64,000 bases of DNA from Dyadobacter sp. 50-39 (GCA_001898145.1 MKSR01000046.1:1-64000), one strand, 5' to 3'. Counted from the stretch's first letter, positions 26,782 through 34,927 are shown. Notes: a model not told the origin generated them from the letters alone. Translations and numbers: made by a program.

Positions 26782-27789
26782 ATGAATAATTTACGAAAAA
26801 GTAAATCGCCCACCGCCAAATGGATAAACCGCACACTGATCATCTCTTTTTTAGGTAGTTCCGTTTTCATTCTGATGTTTCCGGCCGTGTTTAGTTCAGG
26901 TAAGTTTGGGGGCAATCAGCTGAAAGCGCACACGCTGACAAGGCAGCAAACGCCTGCTATTCAGCAGACATCCGATACCGATGATATGAAATTGATCCTA
27001 TATGGTAAAGATCTGATCGCCAACACATCCAAGTATTTGGGCCCGAAGGGCAGCGTCATGCACATTTCGAATGGGATGAACTGCCAGAATTGTCATCTGG
27101 ATGCAGGGACAAGGCCAATGGGCAATAACTATTCGGCCGTTTACTCAACCTATCCCAGGTACCGTGCCAGATCAGCAGGCACAGAGACAATCGTGAAGCG
27201 GATTTCGGATTGCTTTGAAAGAAGTCTGAACGGCAGAAAGCCTGATAGCTCCAGTAGAGAAATGAAGGCCATGGTGGCTTATATGAAATGGGTAGGGAGG
27301 GGCGTACCGAAAGGGCGTGCTCCCAAAGGTGCCGGAATGACTAAACTTGCTTATCTTGACCGGGCGGCCAACCCGAATACGGGTAGCATGCTTTATCAGG
27401 AAAAGTGTGCGGTTTGCCATGGGGTAAAAGGGCAAGGCATCATCAATCCGGATGGAAAGTCTTTTATCTATCCGCCTCTTTGGGGCGCCAGAAGTTACAA
27501 CGATGGGGCAGGGCTATATAGAATTTCGACCTTTGCTGGTTTTGTGAAAGACAATATGCCGTTCGGTGCCAGTCATGACAACCCTATTCTGACTGATGAG
27601 CAGGCCTGGGATCTGGCCGCATTTGTAAACGCGCAGCCGCGTCCTCACAAAGATCAGAGACTGGACTGGAAGAATATTTCTGAGAAACCAATAGATTTTC
27701 CGTTTGGGCCCTACTCGGATGGATTCTCAGAAAATCAGCATAAATATGGTCCATTCAAGCCCATTGCAGCAGTCAGAACAGTTAAATAA
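26782..27789 (+). CDS. TsdA-like diheme cytochrome c (thiosulfate dehydrogenase family)
   Basis: A 335-aa exported cytochrome with an N-terminal membrane segment (about residues 20-40) and two CxxCH sites: C101-C104-H105 in NCQNCHLDAGTRP and C209-C212-H213 in KCAVCHGVKGQG. Between them ISDCFERSLNGRKP places a Cys at 144, at the position where thiosulfate dehydrogenase TsdA has its Cys axial heme ligand. A C-terminal FVKDNMPFG may give the second-heme ligand. TsdA joins two thiosulfates to tetrathionate or the reverse, which would use the product of the CstB-like enzymes. A general SoxA/TsdA-like cytochrome is the cautious reading. Confidence 0.82.
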   Translation: MNNLRKSKSPTAKWINRTLIISFLGSSVFILMFPAVFSSGKFGGNQLKAHTLTRQQTPAIQQTSDTDDMKLILYGKDLIANTSKYLGPKGSVMHISNGMNCQNCHLDAGTRPMGNNYSAVYSTYPRYRARSAGTETIVKRISDCFERSLNGRKPDSSSREMKAMVAYMKWVGRGVPKGRAPKGAGMTKLAYLDRAANPNTGSMLYQEKCAVCHGVKGQGIINPDGKSFIYPPLWGARSYNDGAGLYRISTFAGFVKDNMPFGASHDNPILTDEQAWDLAAFVNAQPRPHKDQRLDWKNISEKPIDFPFGPYSDGFSENQHKYGPFKPIAAVRTVK

Positions 27790-27818
27790 CTAATATTTCA
27801 ATCTAAAATAATCCAAAA

Positions 27819-28280
27819 ATGAAAAAGATCGCATCCATTTTATTTGCCGTCTCATTACTACTTTCAGTTTGCGTCCATGCTCAGATTAAGGCCGTAAACC
27901 CAGCAGAATTTCATGGGGCTGTCGCTGATAAAAAGTTGTACAAAGTCGTTTACCAGCTCAATAGTGACGATGACAAAGTTATTAAAGCCACGATGAAAAA
28001 CATGATGAACGCACTGGAAGATCCACGTCTGAAAGGGAAACTGGAAGCAGAGCTCGTTGTCCACGGGGGAGGCGTGGCCGTCTTCAAAAAAGATGGTCCT
28101 TATGAAGCGCAGTTAAAGGCATTGCAGGCAAAAGGGGTGATTCTGGCAGAATGTGAAAACACGCTTAGAGAGCGCAAAATCAGCAAAGATGAGCTCTTTG
28201 ATTTCATATCCTTTGTTCCCAGTGGCAACGGGGAGCTTATCATCCGTCAGCAGCAGGGATGGGCAATGGTGCACCCTTAG
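27819..28280 (+). CDS. Exported DsrE-family sulfur-carrier protein
   Basis: A 153-aa protein with a signal peptide (residues 1-21, ending VHAQ) and a DsrE/F-like fold. A single conserved Cys112 in LAECENTLRERKI precedes the FVPSGNGELIIRQQQGWAM end typical of exported DsrE proteins. Family members carry sulfane sulfur on this Cys. It lies 29 bases after the cytochrome gene and is probably co-transcribed with it, so it may hand sulfur to or take it from the TsdA-like enzyme. Confidence 0.87.
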   Translation: MKKIASILFAVSLLLSVCVHAQIKAVNPAEFHGAVADKKLYKVVYQLNSDDDKVIKATMKNMMNALEDPRLKGKLEAELVVHGGGVAVFKKDGPYEAQLKALQAKGVILAECENTLRERKISKDELFDFISFVPSGNGELIIRQQQGWAMVHP

Positions 28281-28367
28281 AACCGTCCAGGTTTTGTAAA
28301 ATAAAGCGCAGTAGATTCTCGCAACTTTCGAGTCTGAAGGAGGCAATAACGAATTGTTTTAAGGTAG

Positions 28368-28381
28368 GTGACATTTGTCAC
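28368..28381 (+). promoter_or_regulatory. Crp/Fnr-like operator upstream of peroxiredoxin
   Basis: GTGACATTTGTCAC, a perfect palindrome with outer G/C also paired (28367-28382). It lies 93 bases before the peroxiredoxin start. Confidence 0.68.
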
Positions 28382-28474
28382 CAATCAAGCCCTTTAATTA
28401 TGCGAGATTTGTACATGCTGATGCTGGCAGTAATCATTGCCTGGGACGGTTGACATTTTATAACATTAGAACAA

Positions 28475-29125
28475 ATGGAAAATCTCGAAAAGGAATCACG
28501 GATGCCCCGTATTGGCGATCAGGCACCAGATTTTGAATCCATTACCACCACTGGTAAATTAACATTTTCTGACTACAACAAAGGTAGCTGGGTGATCTTG
28601 TTTTCGCATCCGGCAGACTTCACTCCGGTTTGTACCACAGAGATGACAGGGTTTGCCAAAGAGAAGGATTTTTTTGCGGAGCACAATACCAAACTGATGG
28701 GGTTGAGTATTGATAGCATTCATTCCCACATTGCTTGGGTTAATGCAGTTTACGATAAAACCGGAGTTTTATTTGAATTTCCTATCATCGCCGATCTGGA
28801 TATGAAAGTTGCAAAGCTGTATGGGATGCTGCAGCCTGGTGAAAGCGAAACGGCAGCTGTGCGCGCGGTCTTTATCATTGATCCATTAGGGAAAGTAAGA
28901 CTGATCATGTATTACCCTTTGAACGTAGGCAGAAATATGGAAGAGATCAAACGATCGCTGCTTGCTCTTCAGACTTCTGATGAATACAAGGTAGCCATGC
29001 CGCTCGACTGGAAACCTGGTGAAAAGGTAATTATCGGCGCGCCAAAAACGGTTGAGTCACTTTTGGAAAGAAGGTCATCTGATTTAGAGATGGTAGACTG
29101 GTATTTGGCGGTCAAATCCATTTAA
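28475..29125 (+). CDS. 1-Cys (Prx6-type) peroxiredoxin
   Basis: A 216-aa peroxiredoxin with the active-site block SHPADFTPVCTTEM, peroxidatic Cys53. The C-terminal extension (PLDWKPGEKVIIGAPKT) is that of Prx6-like enzymes, and no resolving Cys is visible. It would remove hydroperoxides, and possibly peroxynitrite or persulfide-derived oxidants, and it shares the operator of the sulfur genes. Confidence 0.9.
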   Translation: MENLEKESRMPRIGDQAPDFESITTTGKLTFSDYNKGSWVILFSHPADFTPVCTTEMTGFAKEKDFFAEHNTKLMGLSIDSIHSHIAWVNAVYDKTGVLFEFPIIADLDMKVAKLYGMLQPGESETAAVRAVFIIDPLGKVRLIMYYPLNVGRNMEEIKRSLLALQTSDEYKVAMPLDWKPGEKVIIGAPKTVESLLERRSSDLEMVDWYLAVKSI

Positions 29126-29151
29126 CCGGAGAGGTAGATTAATTGATAATC

Positions 29152-29209
29152 CAAGGCTGTGATTAATACTTATTATGAAATGCAGCAAAAAGCATTGATC
29201 GCAGCCTTG
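29152..29209. repeat. Inverted repeat, 16-bp arms
   Basis: CAAGGCTGTGATTAAT (29152-29167) is inverted against ATTGATCGCAGCCTTG (29194-29209) with two G-T type mismatches and a 26-base loop. No T-run follows. It may be an RNA hairpin ending the peroxiredoxin transcript or a small mobile-repeat relic. Confidence 0.55.
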
Positions 29210-29278
29210 AATATTTCACAGATATTTTGAAAGCAATTGAAATTTCTGTCCATAGGTTATTATCTGTAATAGAAAAGT

Positions 29279-29884
29279 ATGAATCAGTTTTGGGATGAGC
29301 GGTACGGTAGTGACGAATATATCTACGGAACAATGCCAAATTTATGGTTTAAGCAGAATTTGGGCATATTGAGGCCCGGAAGTTTGCTTTTGCCTGCCGA
29401 AGGTGAGGGTAGAAATGCTGTATTTGCAGCGACGCAAGGTTGGAATGTCACCGCGTTTGATACCAGTGAGGTTGCCAAAAAGAAAGCACTGCTGTTGGCT
29501 GGCAATAAAAAAGTATCAATAGATTATAGAGTAGGGGTTCTCGAAGATGTTGTCCCCAGGAATGAAAGATACGATTGTATTGCTTTGATCTATGCCCATT
29601 TACCCTCGCGGGAGTGGTCTTTGTTTACAGGATATTTGATCACCCTGCTGAATCCTGGGGGTAAAATTATCTTGGAAGGATTCTCCAGACAACAGCTCGA
29701 ATATCAGGGGCGCTATCAGTCCGGTGGTCCGAAGGATATTGATTTTCTTTTTTCAAAGGAAGAGATTGAGTCCGGTTTTAAAGAACTGACCATTACCTAC
29801 CTACGGCAAGAAGAGATCGTTCTGAAGGAAGGTAATTATCACCAAGGTAAAGCGTCTGTGATCAGGATGTTGGCAGCAATCTAA
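29279..29884 (+). CDS. Class I SAM-dependent methyltransferase (TehB-like)
   Basis: A 201-aa protein starting NQFWDERYGSDEYIYG with the SAM-binding region LLLPAEGEGRNAVFAA (about residue 38) and the acidic AFDTSEVAKKKA (about 59). The family is often annotated TehB-like, and relatives methylate chalcogen or thiol compounds. The neighbourhood makes a sulfur or selenium compound a reasonable guess, but the sequence does not name the substrate. Confidence 0.83.
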   Translation: MNQFWDERYGSDEYIYGTMPNLWFKQNLGILRPGSLLLPAEGEGRNAVFAATQGWNVTAFDTSEVAKKKALLLAGNKKVSIDYRVGVLEDVVPRNERYDCIALIYAHLPSREWSLFTGYLITLLNPGGKIILEGFSRQQLEYQGRYQSGGPKDIDFLFSKEEIESGFKELTITYLRQEEIVLKEGNYHQGKASVIRMLAAI

Positions 29885-29915
29885 CCAGACGATCTTGTAA
29901 ACTGTTAGAAAAAAA

Positions 29916-30536
29916 ATGAAAAATCCGAACACAAAAAATCACTGGGAAAAAGTTTATGAAACTAAAAACCCCGATCAGGTAAGTTGGACGCAGCAAATTC
30001 CCAGAACTTCGCTAGACTTCATTTCTTCTTTTGGTCTGAAAAAAGATGTTAAAATCATTGACGTTGGTGGTGGCGACAGCAAACTGGTGGACTACTTGCT
30101 TGACGAAGGTTTTGAACACGTAACCGTTTTGGATATTTCCGAAAAAGCACTTGAAAAGTCCAGATTTCGTCTGGGCGATAAGGCCGAAAAGGTTAATTGG
30201 GTGGTTAGTGATATAACAGAATTTGAACCAGACACCACGTTTGACATTTGGCACGACAGAGCAACATTTCATTTTTTGACCACAGCTGAACAAGTTTCAA
30301 GATATATGGAAACAGCCAGGAAATCTGTAAATGGATTTATGACAATCGGCACTTTTTCTGAAAATGGACCCGCAAAGTGTAGTGGACTTAACATTAAGCA
30401 ATACACTGAACAAACTTTGACAAACGAACTTAAAAATGGCTTTGACAAAATTCGTTGCGTAAAGGAAGATCATACCACGCCATTCAACACGACACAAAAT
30501 TTTCTGTTTTGTAGTTTTAAAAGACAGGTAAATTAG
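29916..30536 (+). CDS. Class I SAM-dependent methyltransferase, second
   Basis: A 206-aa protein starting KNHWEKVYETKNPDQVSW with the SAM motif IIDVGGGDSKLVDYLLDEG (about residue 47) and LDISEKALEKSRFR. This family is widespread next to rhodanese and metal-resistance genes. It is distinct from the methyltransferase 32 bases upstream. Base use is more A-rich than its neighbours. Substrate unknown. Confidence 0.82.
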   Translation: MKNPNTKNHWEKVYETKNPDQVSWTQQIPRTSLDFISSFGLKKDVKIIDVGGGDSKLVDYLLDEGFEHVTVLDISEKALEKSRFRLGDKAEKVNWVVSDITEFEPDTTFDIWHDRATFHFLTTAEQVSRYMETARKSVNGFMTIGTFSENGPAKCSGLNIKQYTEQTLTNELKNGFDKIRCVKEDHTTPFNTTQNFLFCSFKRQVN

Positions 30537-30861
30537 AATGTTAAGTGGACAGGAGCAAATTGGGTAAGAGCCGTGTGCTGATAAATTGAATTAAGTGCAA
30601 AGCTCAGAGCAAAATTTTAAGCAAGTCAGTTGCAATAGTGAAAGTCTGGCCGCGATGGGGTTGTTGTTCCGTATTTTGAAATAATGCAAAGGTAAGACAG
30701 CCGAAGTGATAAGCTTCATTTATAAATCTATAATTTTAGCATGATTATTGTAGTCCTTATACGGACCGGTCGGTAATGTTTTACATTGTCATGATACTGA
30801 TCAAAGACGCAACTATGCATAAGGATAAGAAGTTGTTTTATTGCCAGGGGCATCAGTTTCT
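30537..30861. other. Gap before mnmH
   Basis: No gene is recognisable. The only clear structure is the TetR-like palindrome at 30761-30774. The stretch from 30600 to 30760 is AT-rich. Confidence 0.5.
30761..30774. promoter_or_regulatory. TetR-type operator-like palindrome
   Basis: ACGGACCGGTCGGT differs by one base from the perfect palindrome ACCGACCGGTCGGT, a pattern often found before tetR-family genes. No TetR gene is nearby; the downstream gene is mnmH (88 bases away). Confidence 0.4.
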
Positions 30862-31920
30862 ATGCCGGAACCAATGATAGAAAATATAACCATTGATGAA
30901 TTTCTGCTGTTAACCGGCGTTATAGCCCTGGTTGATGTCCGGACACCCGCTGAATTTGCCCATGGCCATATTCCGGGAGCCTTCAATATACCTTTGTTCA
31001 GTAATGAAGAAAGGGTTTTGGTAGGCACAACTTATAAGCAGATCGGGCGGGAGCAGGCCATTTTGCTGGGTTTCGACCTGACAGGGCCGAAATGGTCGGA
31101 TTTTATCAGGCAGGCATTGGTGATAGCACCTGATAAAAAAATTGCGGTTCATTGCTGGCGGGGAGGCATGCGTAGCGGGGCCATGGCCTGGGCACTGAAT
31201 CTCTACGGTTTCAAGGTATATTTAATTGAAGGAGGTTATAAAAGTTACCGTAGATGGACCCACCGTTTGTTTGCACAGCGTCGGTCGGTCCGGATACTCG
31301 GTGGCATGACAGGATCAGGAAAAACGAAATTACTGCATGAGCTCCGAAAAATGGGAGAACAGGTAATAGACCTTGAAGATCTTGCCCGGCATCAGGGTTC
31401 TTCCTATGGAACGATGAATAGCATGATCCAGCCGTCCCAGGAACAATTTGAAAATAATCTGGCAGAACAATTAAAAGACCTGAATTTTTCCCGCCCGATG
31501 TGGATTGAAGATGAAAATCTCAATATTGGTAGATTATCAATTCCAAGAACATTTTGGGAGCAGATGAAAAATGCCGCCCTGATTAATCTGGAGATTGCGC
31601 TGGATCAGCGTGTCCGTGAGTTGGTGGTCGATTATGGAGAGTTGGACAAGGATTTTCTGGTAGCCTGCACCGAACGGATCCGCAAACGGCTGGGGCCGTT
31701 ACAGACGACACAGGCAGTAGCCGCGATCAGAGAAAACCGGATGGCTGATTTTATCCGGCTGGTATTGGTTTATTACGATAAAACCTACCGGAGCAGTTTG
31801 CAGAAAAGAGATGTAAACCGGCTTTTTACCCTGGAGCTGGCTGGTGAGGACAAATCAGAAAATGCAAAAAGGATTCTTAATTTCGCCAGTTCGATTGCTG
31901 AAACGCAGCAGGAATTATAA
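30862..31920 (+). CDS. mnmH: tRNA 2-selenouridine synthase MnmH (SelU/YbbB)
   Basis: A 352-aa enzyme with an N-terminal rhodanese domain (DVRTPAEFAHGHIPGAFNIP, catalytic Cys98 in HCWRGGMRS) and a C-terminal P-loop domain (GGMTGSGKTKLL, about residues 147-158). MnmH geranylates and then selenates 2-thiouridine at the tRNA wobble position using selenophosphate. SelD, which makes selenophosphate, is encoded 3 bases downstream, confirming the assignment. I use the ATG at 30862; a TTG at 30841 is also in frame. Confidence 0.93.
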   Translation: MPEPMIENITIDEFLLLTGVIALVDVRTPAEFAHGHIPGAFNIPLFSNEERVLVGTTYKQIGREQAILLGFDLTGPKWSDFIRQALVIAPDKKIAVHCWRGGMRSGAMAWALNLYGFKVYLIEGGYKSYRRWTHRLFAQRRSVRILGGMTGSGKTKLLHELRKMGEQVIDLEDLARHQGSSYGTMNSMIQPSQEQFENNLAEQLKDLNFSRPMWIEDENLNIGRLSIPRTFWEQMKNAALINLEIALDQRVRELVVDYGELDKDFLVACTERIRKRLGPLQTTQAVAAIRENRMADFIRLVLVYYDKTYRSSLQKRDVNRLFTLELAGEDKSENAKRILNFASSIAETQQEL

Positions 31921-31923
31921 TTT

Positions 31924-32964
31924 ATGGAGACGATAGACATACAGTTGACGCAGTATTCCCACGGTGCAGGATGCGGATGTAAAATAAGCCCGGCCATTTT
32001 AGATAAAATTTTGCATAGCCCGATCTTACATCAGGCAGATCCGCGGCTTTTGGTGGGGAATGACAAGCGGGATGACGCCGCCGTACTGGATCTTGGTAAC
32101 GGCACGGTACTCATTTCGACAACGGATTTTTTTATGCCCATCGTGGATGATGCCTATGACTTTGGTCGCATCGCATCAGCGAATGCGATCAGCGATGTGT
32201 ATGCAATGGGTGGCAAGCCGGTATTGGCTATAGCGATCCTGGGATGGCCTATTAACAAACTTCCTGCTGAAGTAGCCCAAAAAGTGCTTGAAGGTTCCCG
32301 GGCGGTGTGCGCAGAAGCGGGTATTACGCTGGCAGGAGGCCACAGCATCGATTGTCCTGAGCCAGTTTTTGGACTGGCCGTAAGCGGCATGGTGGATATA
32401 ACATCGCTCAAACAAAATTCCACAGCAACAGCAGGTTGCCGTTTGTACCTGACCAAACCATTGGGCGTAGGGATTTTATCGACAGCACAGAAACGAGGGA
32501 TTCTGCTTGAAGAGGATGCGGCAATTGCGTTAAAAAGCATGGTAACGCTCAATAAACTTGGTGAGGAATTTGGCCGGATGGAGGCGGTAAAGGCGATGAC
32601 TGATGTGACCGGGTTTGGCTTGCTGGGACATTTGTCAGAGATGTGTGAAGGTAGCGGATTATCAGCAGTAATTGAATTTAACAAAGTGCCGGTTATTAAA
32701 TCTTTATCATACTATATTGAACAAGGTTGTTTTCCTGGCGGTACTCAAAGGAACTGGGAGAGTTATGGTCATAAAGTTGGAGACTTAACGGATTATCAAA
32801 AATACATCCTCGCTGATCCACAGACCAGTGGCGGTTTGTTAGTCGCTGTTTGTAATGAAAAAGCAGGAGATTTTGAGAAGGAACTCGCCTTGTTGGGTCA
32901 AGAGCTGACTTGCTTCGGCTATTTAAAATCGCCAGATAGTGGATCCATTATTACAATAGTTTAG
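31924..32964 (+). CDS. selD: Selenide, water dikinase SelD
   Basis: A 346-aa enzyme that makes selenophosphate from selenide and ATP. The N-terminal loop reads [13 protein letters not shown] with Cys17 at the position that is Cys or selenocysteine in the family; here it is encoded TGC, so no selenocysteine is used. The AIRS-type ATP-binding segments [11 protein letters not shown] and [18 protein letters not shown] follow, then TGFGLLGHL and DPQTSGGLL near the end. It forms a two-gene unit with mnmH, so the selenium product probably serves tRNA modification. Confidence 0.95.
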   Translation: METIDIQLTQYSHGAGCGCKISPAILDKILHSPILHQADPRLLVGNDKRDDAAVLDLGNGTVLISTTDFFMPIVDDAYDFGRIASANAISDVYAMGGKPVLAIAILGWPINKLPAEVAQKVLEGSRAVCAEAGITLAGGHSIDCPEPVFGLAVSGMVDITSLKQNSTATAGCRLYLTKPLGVGILSTAQKRGILLEEDAAIALKSMVTLNKLGEEFGRMEAVKAMTDVTGFGLLGHLSEMCEGSGLSAVIEFNKVPVIKSLSYYIEQGCFPGGTQRNWESYGHKVGDLTDYQKYILADPQTSGGLLVAVCNEKAGDFEKELALLGQELTCFGYLKSPDSGSIITIV

Positions 32965-33026
32965 CCATCATATTATCATAGTTGTCCTCGACGACTTTTT
33001 TGATTTAACAATTAACAAACAAAACA

Positions 33027-33473
33027 ATGATACGTAGAAAAACATTATCGATCATTTTGGGATTTCTTTTCATGGCATTGTCATGGTTGACAACGCTGGC
33101 GCAAACCACTGCCGAGCCTTGGACAGATTCAGAGCTGAAACCTACCCAGGAACTTGCTGACCAGATTAACGACAGTGGAAAAAAGAAACCGCTGATCATT
33201 AATGTTGGGCCGCAGGCTGTTATTCCTGGCTCATTGGATGCAGGCCCCGGAAGTGAAAAGGACAATATCAAAAAACTGGAAAAGATTCTTTCGACCCAGG
33301 ATAAAAACCGCGAGGTTGTTATTTACTGTGGTTGCTGCCCGTTTGCTAAATGCCCCAATGTCAGACCTGCATTTAAAGCTGTTAAAGAACAAGGCTTTAC
33401 GCAGGCCAGATTGTTGAATATCCCCAAAAATATTAAAACGGACTGGATCGATAAGAATTATCCGGTACAATAA
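33027..33473 (+). CDS. Exported Cys-rich rhodanese-like protein
   Basis: A 148-aa protein with a signal peptide (about residues 1-27, ending TLAQ) and a reduced rhodanese-like domain whose active loop is CGCCPFAKCPN (about 103-113). It has four cysteines in that loop instead of one, and recalls exported rhodaneses that work with thioredoxins. A TlpA-family gene follows after 13 bases, so the pair may exchange disulfides or sulfane sulfur in the periplasm. Confidence 0.82.
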   Translation: MIRRKTLSIILGFLFMALSWLTTLAQTTAEPWTDSELKPTQELADQINDSGKKKPLIINVGPQAVIPGSLDAGPGSEKDNIKKLEKILSTQDKNREVVIYCGCCPFAKCPNVRPAFKAVKEQGFTQARLLNIPKNIKTDWIDKNYPVQ

Positions 33474-33486
33474 AAAGGATTTTGAA

Positions 33487-34005
33487 ATGCGCAATATTAA
33501 ATTATTTATTGGTTTTGCAAGCTTGCTTTTTTTCCTGAATCAGGAAAGATCATTGGCTCAAAAACCAATAGAAGTAGGGGATCTGGCACCTGAAATCGTG
33601 CTGCCCACCCCCGGTGGTAAAATGGTATCTCTTTCGTCCATGAAGGGTAATTTGGTATTGGTAGATTTTTGGGCATCGTGGTGTGCCCCGTGTGTTCAGG
33701 AGCAACCTGAGCTCAAAAAGTTATATGCAAAATACCATCACCCATCTCAAACGGGTGTTAATCTGGATATTTATGCAGTTTCTCTGGATAGTAAAAAAGA
33801 TGCCTGGGAGAGGGCTATTAAAAAACTGGACTTGCCATGGACACAGGTAAGCGATCTGAAATTCTGGACATCCCCGGTCGCCAAAACCTATCAGCTTGAA
33901 GGAATACCTTTCAACGTGTTAGTGGATCAAAAAGGATATATCATTGCCCTGAACCTTCACGGCGAACAGCTGGACCAGTTTTTAAGCAAAAGGGTTGGTA
34001 AGTAA
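33487..34005 (+). CDS. TlpA-family thioredoxin-like protein, copy 2
   Basis: A 172-aa exported protein with a signal peptide ending SLAQ (about residue 24) and a thioredoxin fold of the TlpA/AhpC-TSA type. The active site is FWASWCAPCVQEQPELK (Cys about 66 and 69), with a cis-Pro loop LEGIPFNVLVDQ. It pairs with the rhodanese-like gene upstream. Not closely similar to the TlpA gene at 26095. Confidence 0.88.
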   Translation: MRNIKLFIGFASLLFFLNQERSLAQKPIEVGDLAPEIVLPTPGGKMVSLSSMKGNLVLVDFWASWCAPCVQEQPELKKLYAKYHHPSQTGVNLDIYAVSLDSKKDAWERAIKKLDLPWTQVSDLKFWTSPVAKTYQLEGIPFNVLVDQKGYIIALNLHGEQLDQFLSKRVGK

Positions 34006-34104
34006 TTCGGCTATCATACAAACAGACCTTTTACTGTTCGTTTTCGAACTAGCAAATCCTTACTTGGGCAGGCTTCGGAAGATGAGCTCTAACATATGCT
34101 AATA

Positions 34105-34400
34105 TCAATTCGTGCTGTTCTTATTTCTAATAACCTTTCCATTTATTTCATAGGAAAGCAGATACAATTTTCCAGCCTGGCTTTGTACCAGTTTGCGTAT
34201 TCTTAATCTACTGTCCGTAATAAGTTCTTCGGTGCTTAATATATTTTCACCTTCAATTGCCATACGCCACAAGCTCCCCCGGAACAATCCTGCTATGATA
34301 GATTACCATTCCATATCGGAGAATTCAGAGCCATTGATCACCCAATTCGGAAGTTGATGACAGGTAGTTTCGATCGGAGTTGACCAGTTTAAGTAAATTA
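34105..34400 (-). pseudogene. Remnant of PQQ-dependent sugar dehydrogenase C-terminus
   Basis: The minus strand reads IIAGLFRGSLWRMAIEGE and then RIRKLVQSQAGKLYLLSYE, which matches the last blades of glucose/sorbosone dehydrogenase-type beta-propellers (family pattern G-S-L-W-R-M ... R-I-R-D-V). A stop codon at 34303-34305 separates it from an upstream piece, INGSEFSDMEW, that also fits the family. The rest of the gene is missing. An intact gene of this family is at 49012. Confidence 0.45.
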
Positions 34401-34584
34401 TTGATAATAATTTAGCGTATGGTTAGTAATACTCAGGTGATGGTCAATCTGCCACGGAATCATATGGTCAACCCGTCCGAATTCTCTAGCCATAGGAACG
34501 AACTTCAGTTAAAAAAACGAGAAACCAATATCTTCAAAAGTATGACAGAATAGTATAGTTTTGATACTAAATAATACTTAAAAT

Positions 34585-34927
34585 AGAGGTAAACGAGGAA
34601 AGGATTTTCAATACAAGGTTAAATCGGTACAAGATACAATATTCGTGCTTGGCGGAAAGTGGAAGTTGCCTGTTATCATTTCCATCTATCACGGTAACAG
34701 ATATCTTAATCTCTATACCAAAGACCAAGAATAGGGTGCTTTGAAAGGAATTAAAACCCTTGGAGGATAATCTGTTACTCAAGCGGTCAATCGTTAGCGA
34801 GTCCCCGGTCAAAATAGAATATACATTGACCAAGTATTGTTTCAGAATTACGGAGGTGCTCCGTGTGATGGAGAAATGTGGCAATCAACACAGGGAGATA
34901 ATTATGGCAAATAAAGCAGTCGTGTAA
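34585..34927 (+). pseudogene. HxlR-family regulator pseudogene
   Basis: From 34621 the frame reads VQDTIFVLGGKWKLPVIISI, the N-terminal signature of HxlR winged-helix regulators. After about 34700 the match shifts frame and has an in-frame TGA, then continues KELKPLEDNLLLKRSIVSES and VKIEYTLTKYCFRITEVLRV to a TAA at 34925-34927, which is the HxlR C-terminus. At least one frameshift and one stop mean it is not functional. The 5' end is uncertain. Confidence 0.7.

Noticed and set aside
31972-31974. Selenocysteine codon in selD
   Set aside because: The active-site codon region reads TGC/TGT, not TGA, so SelD is the Cys form.
34567-34884. A 105-aa minus-strand gene
   Set aside because: It is the antisense shadow of the degraded HxlR gene on the plus strand.
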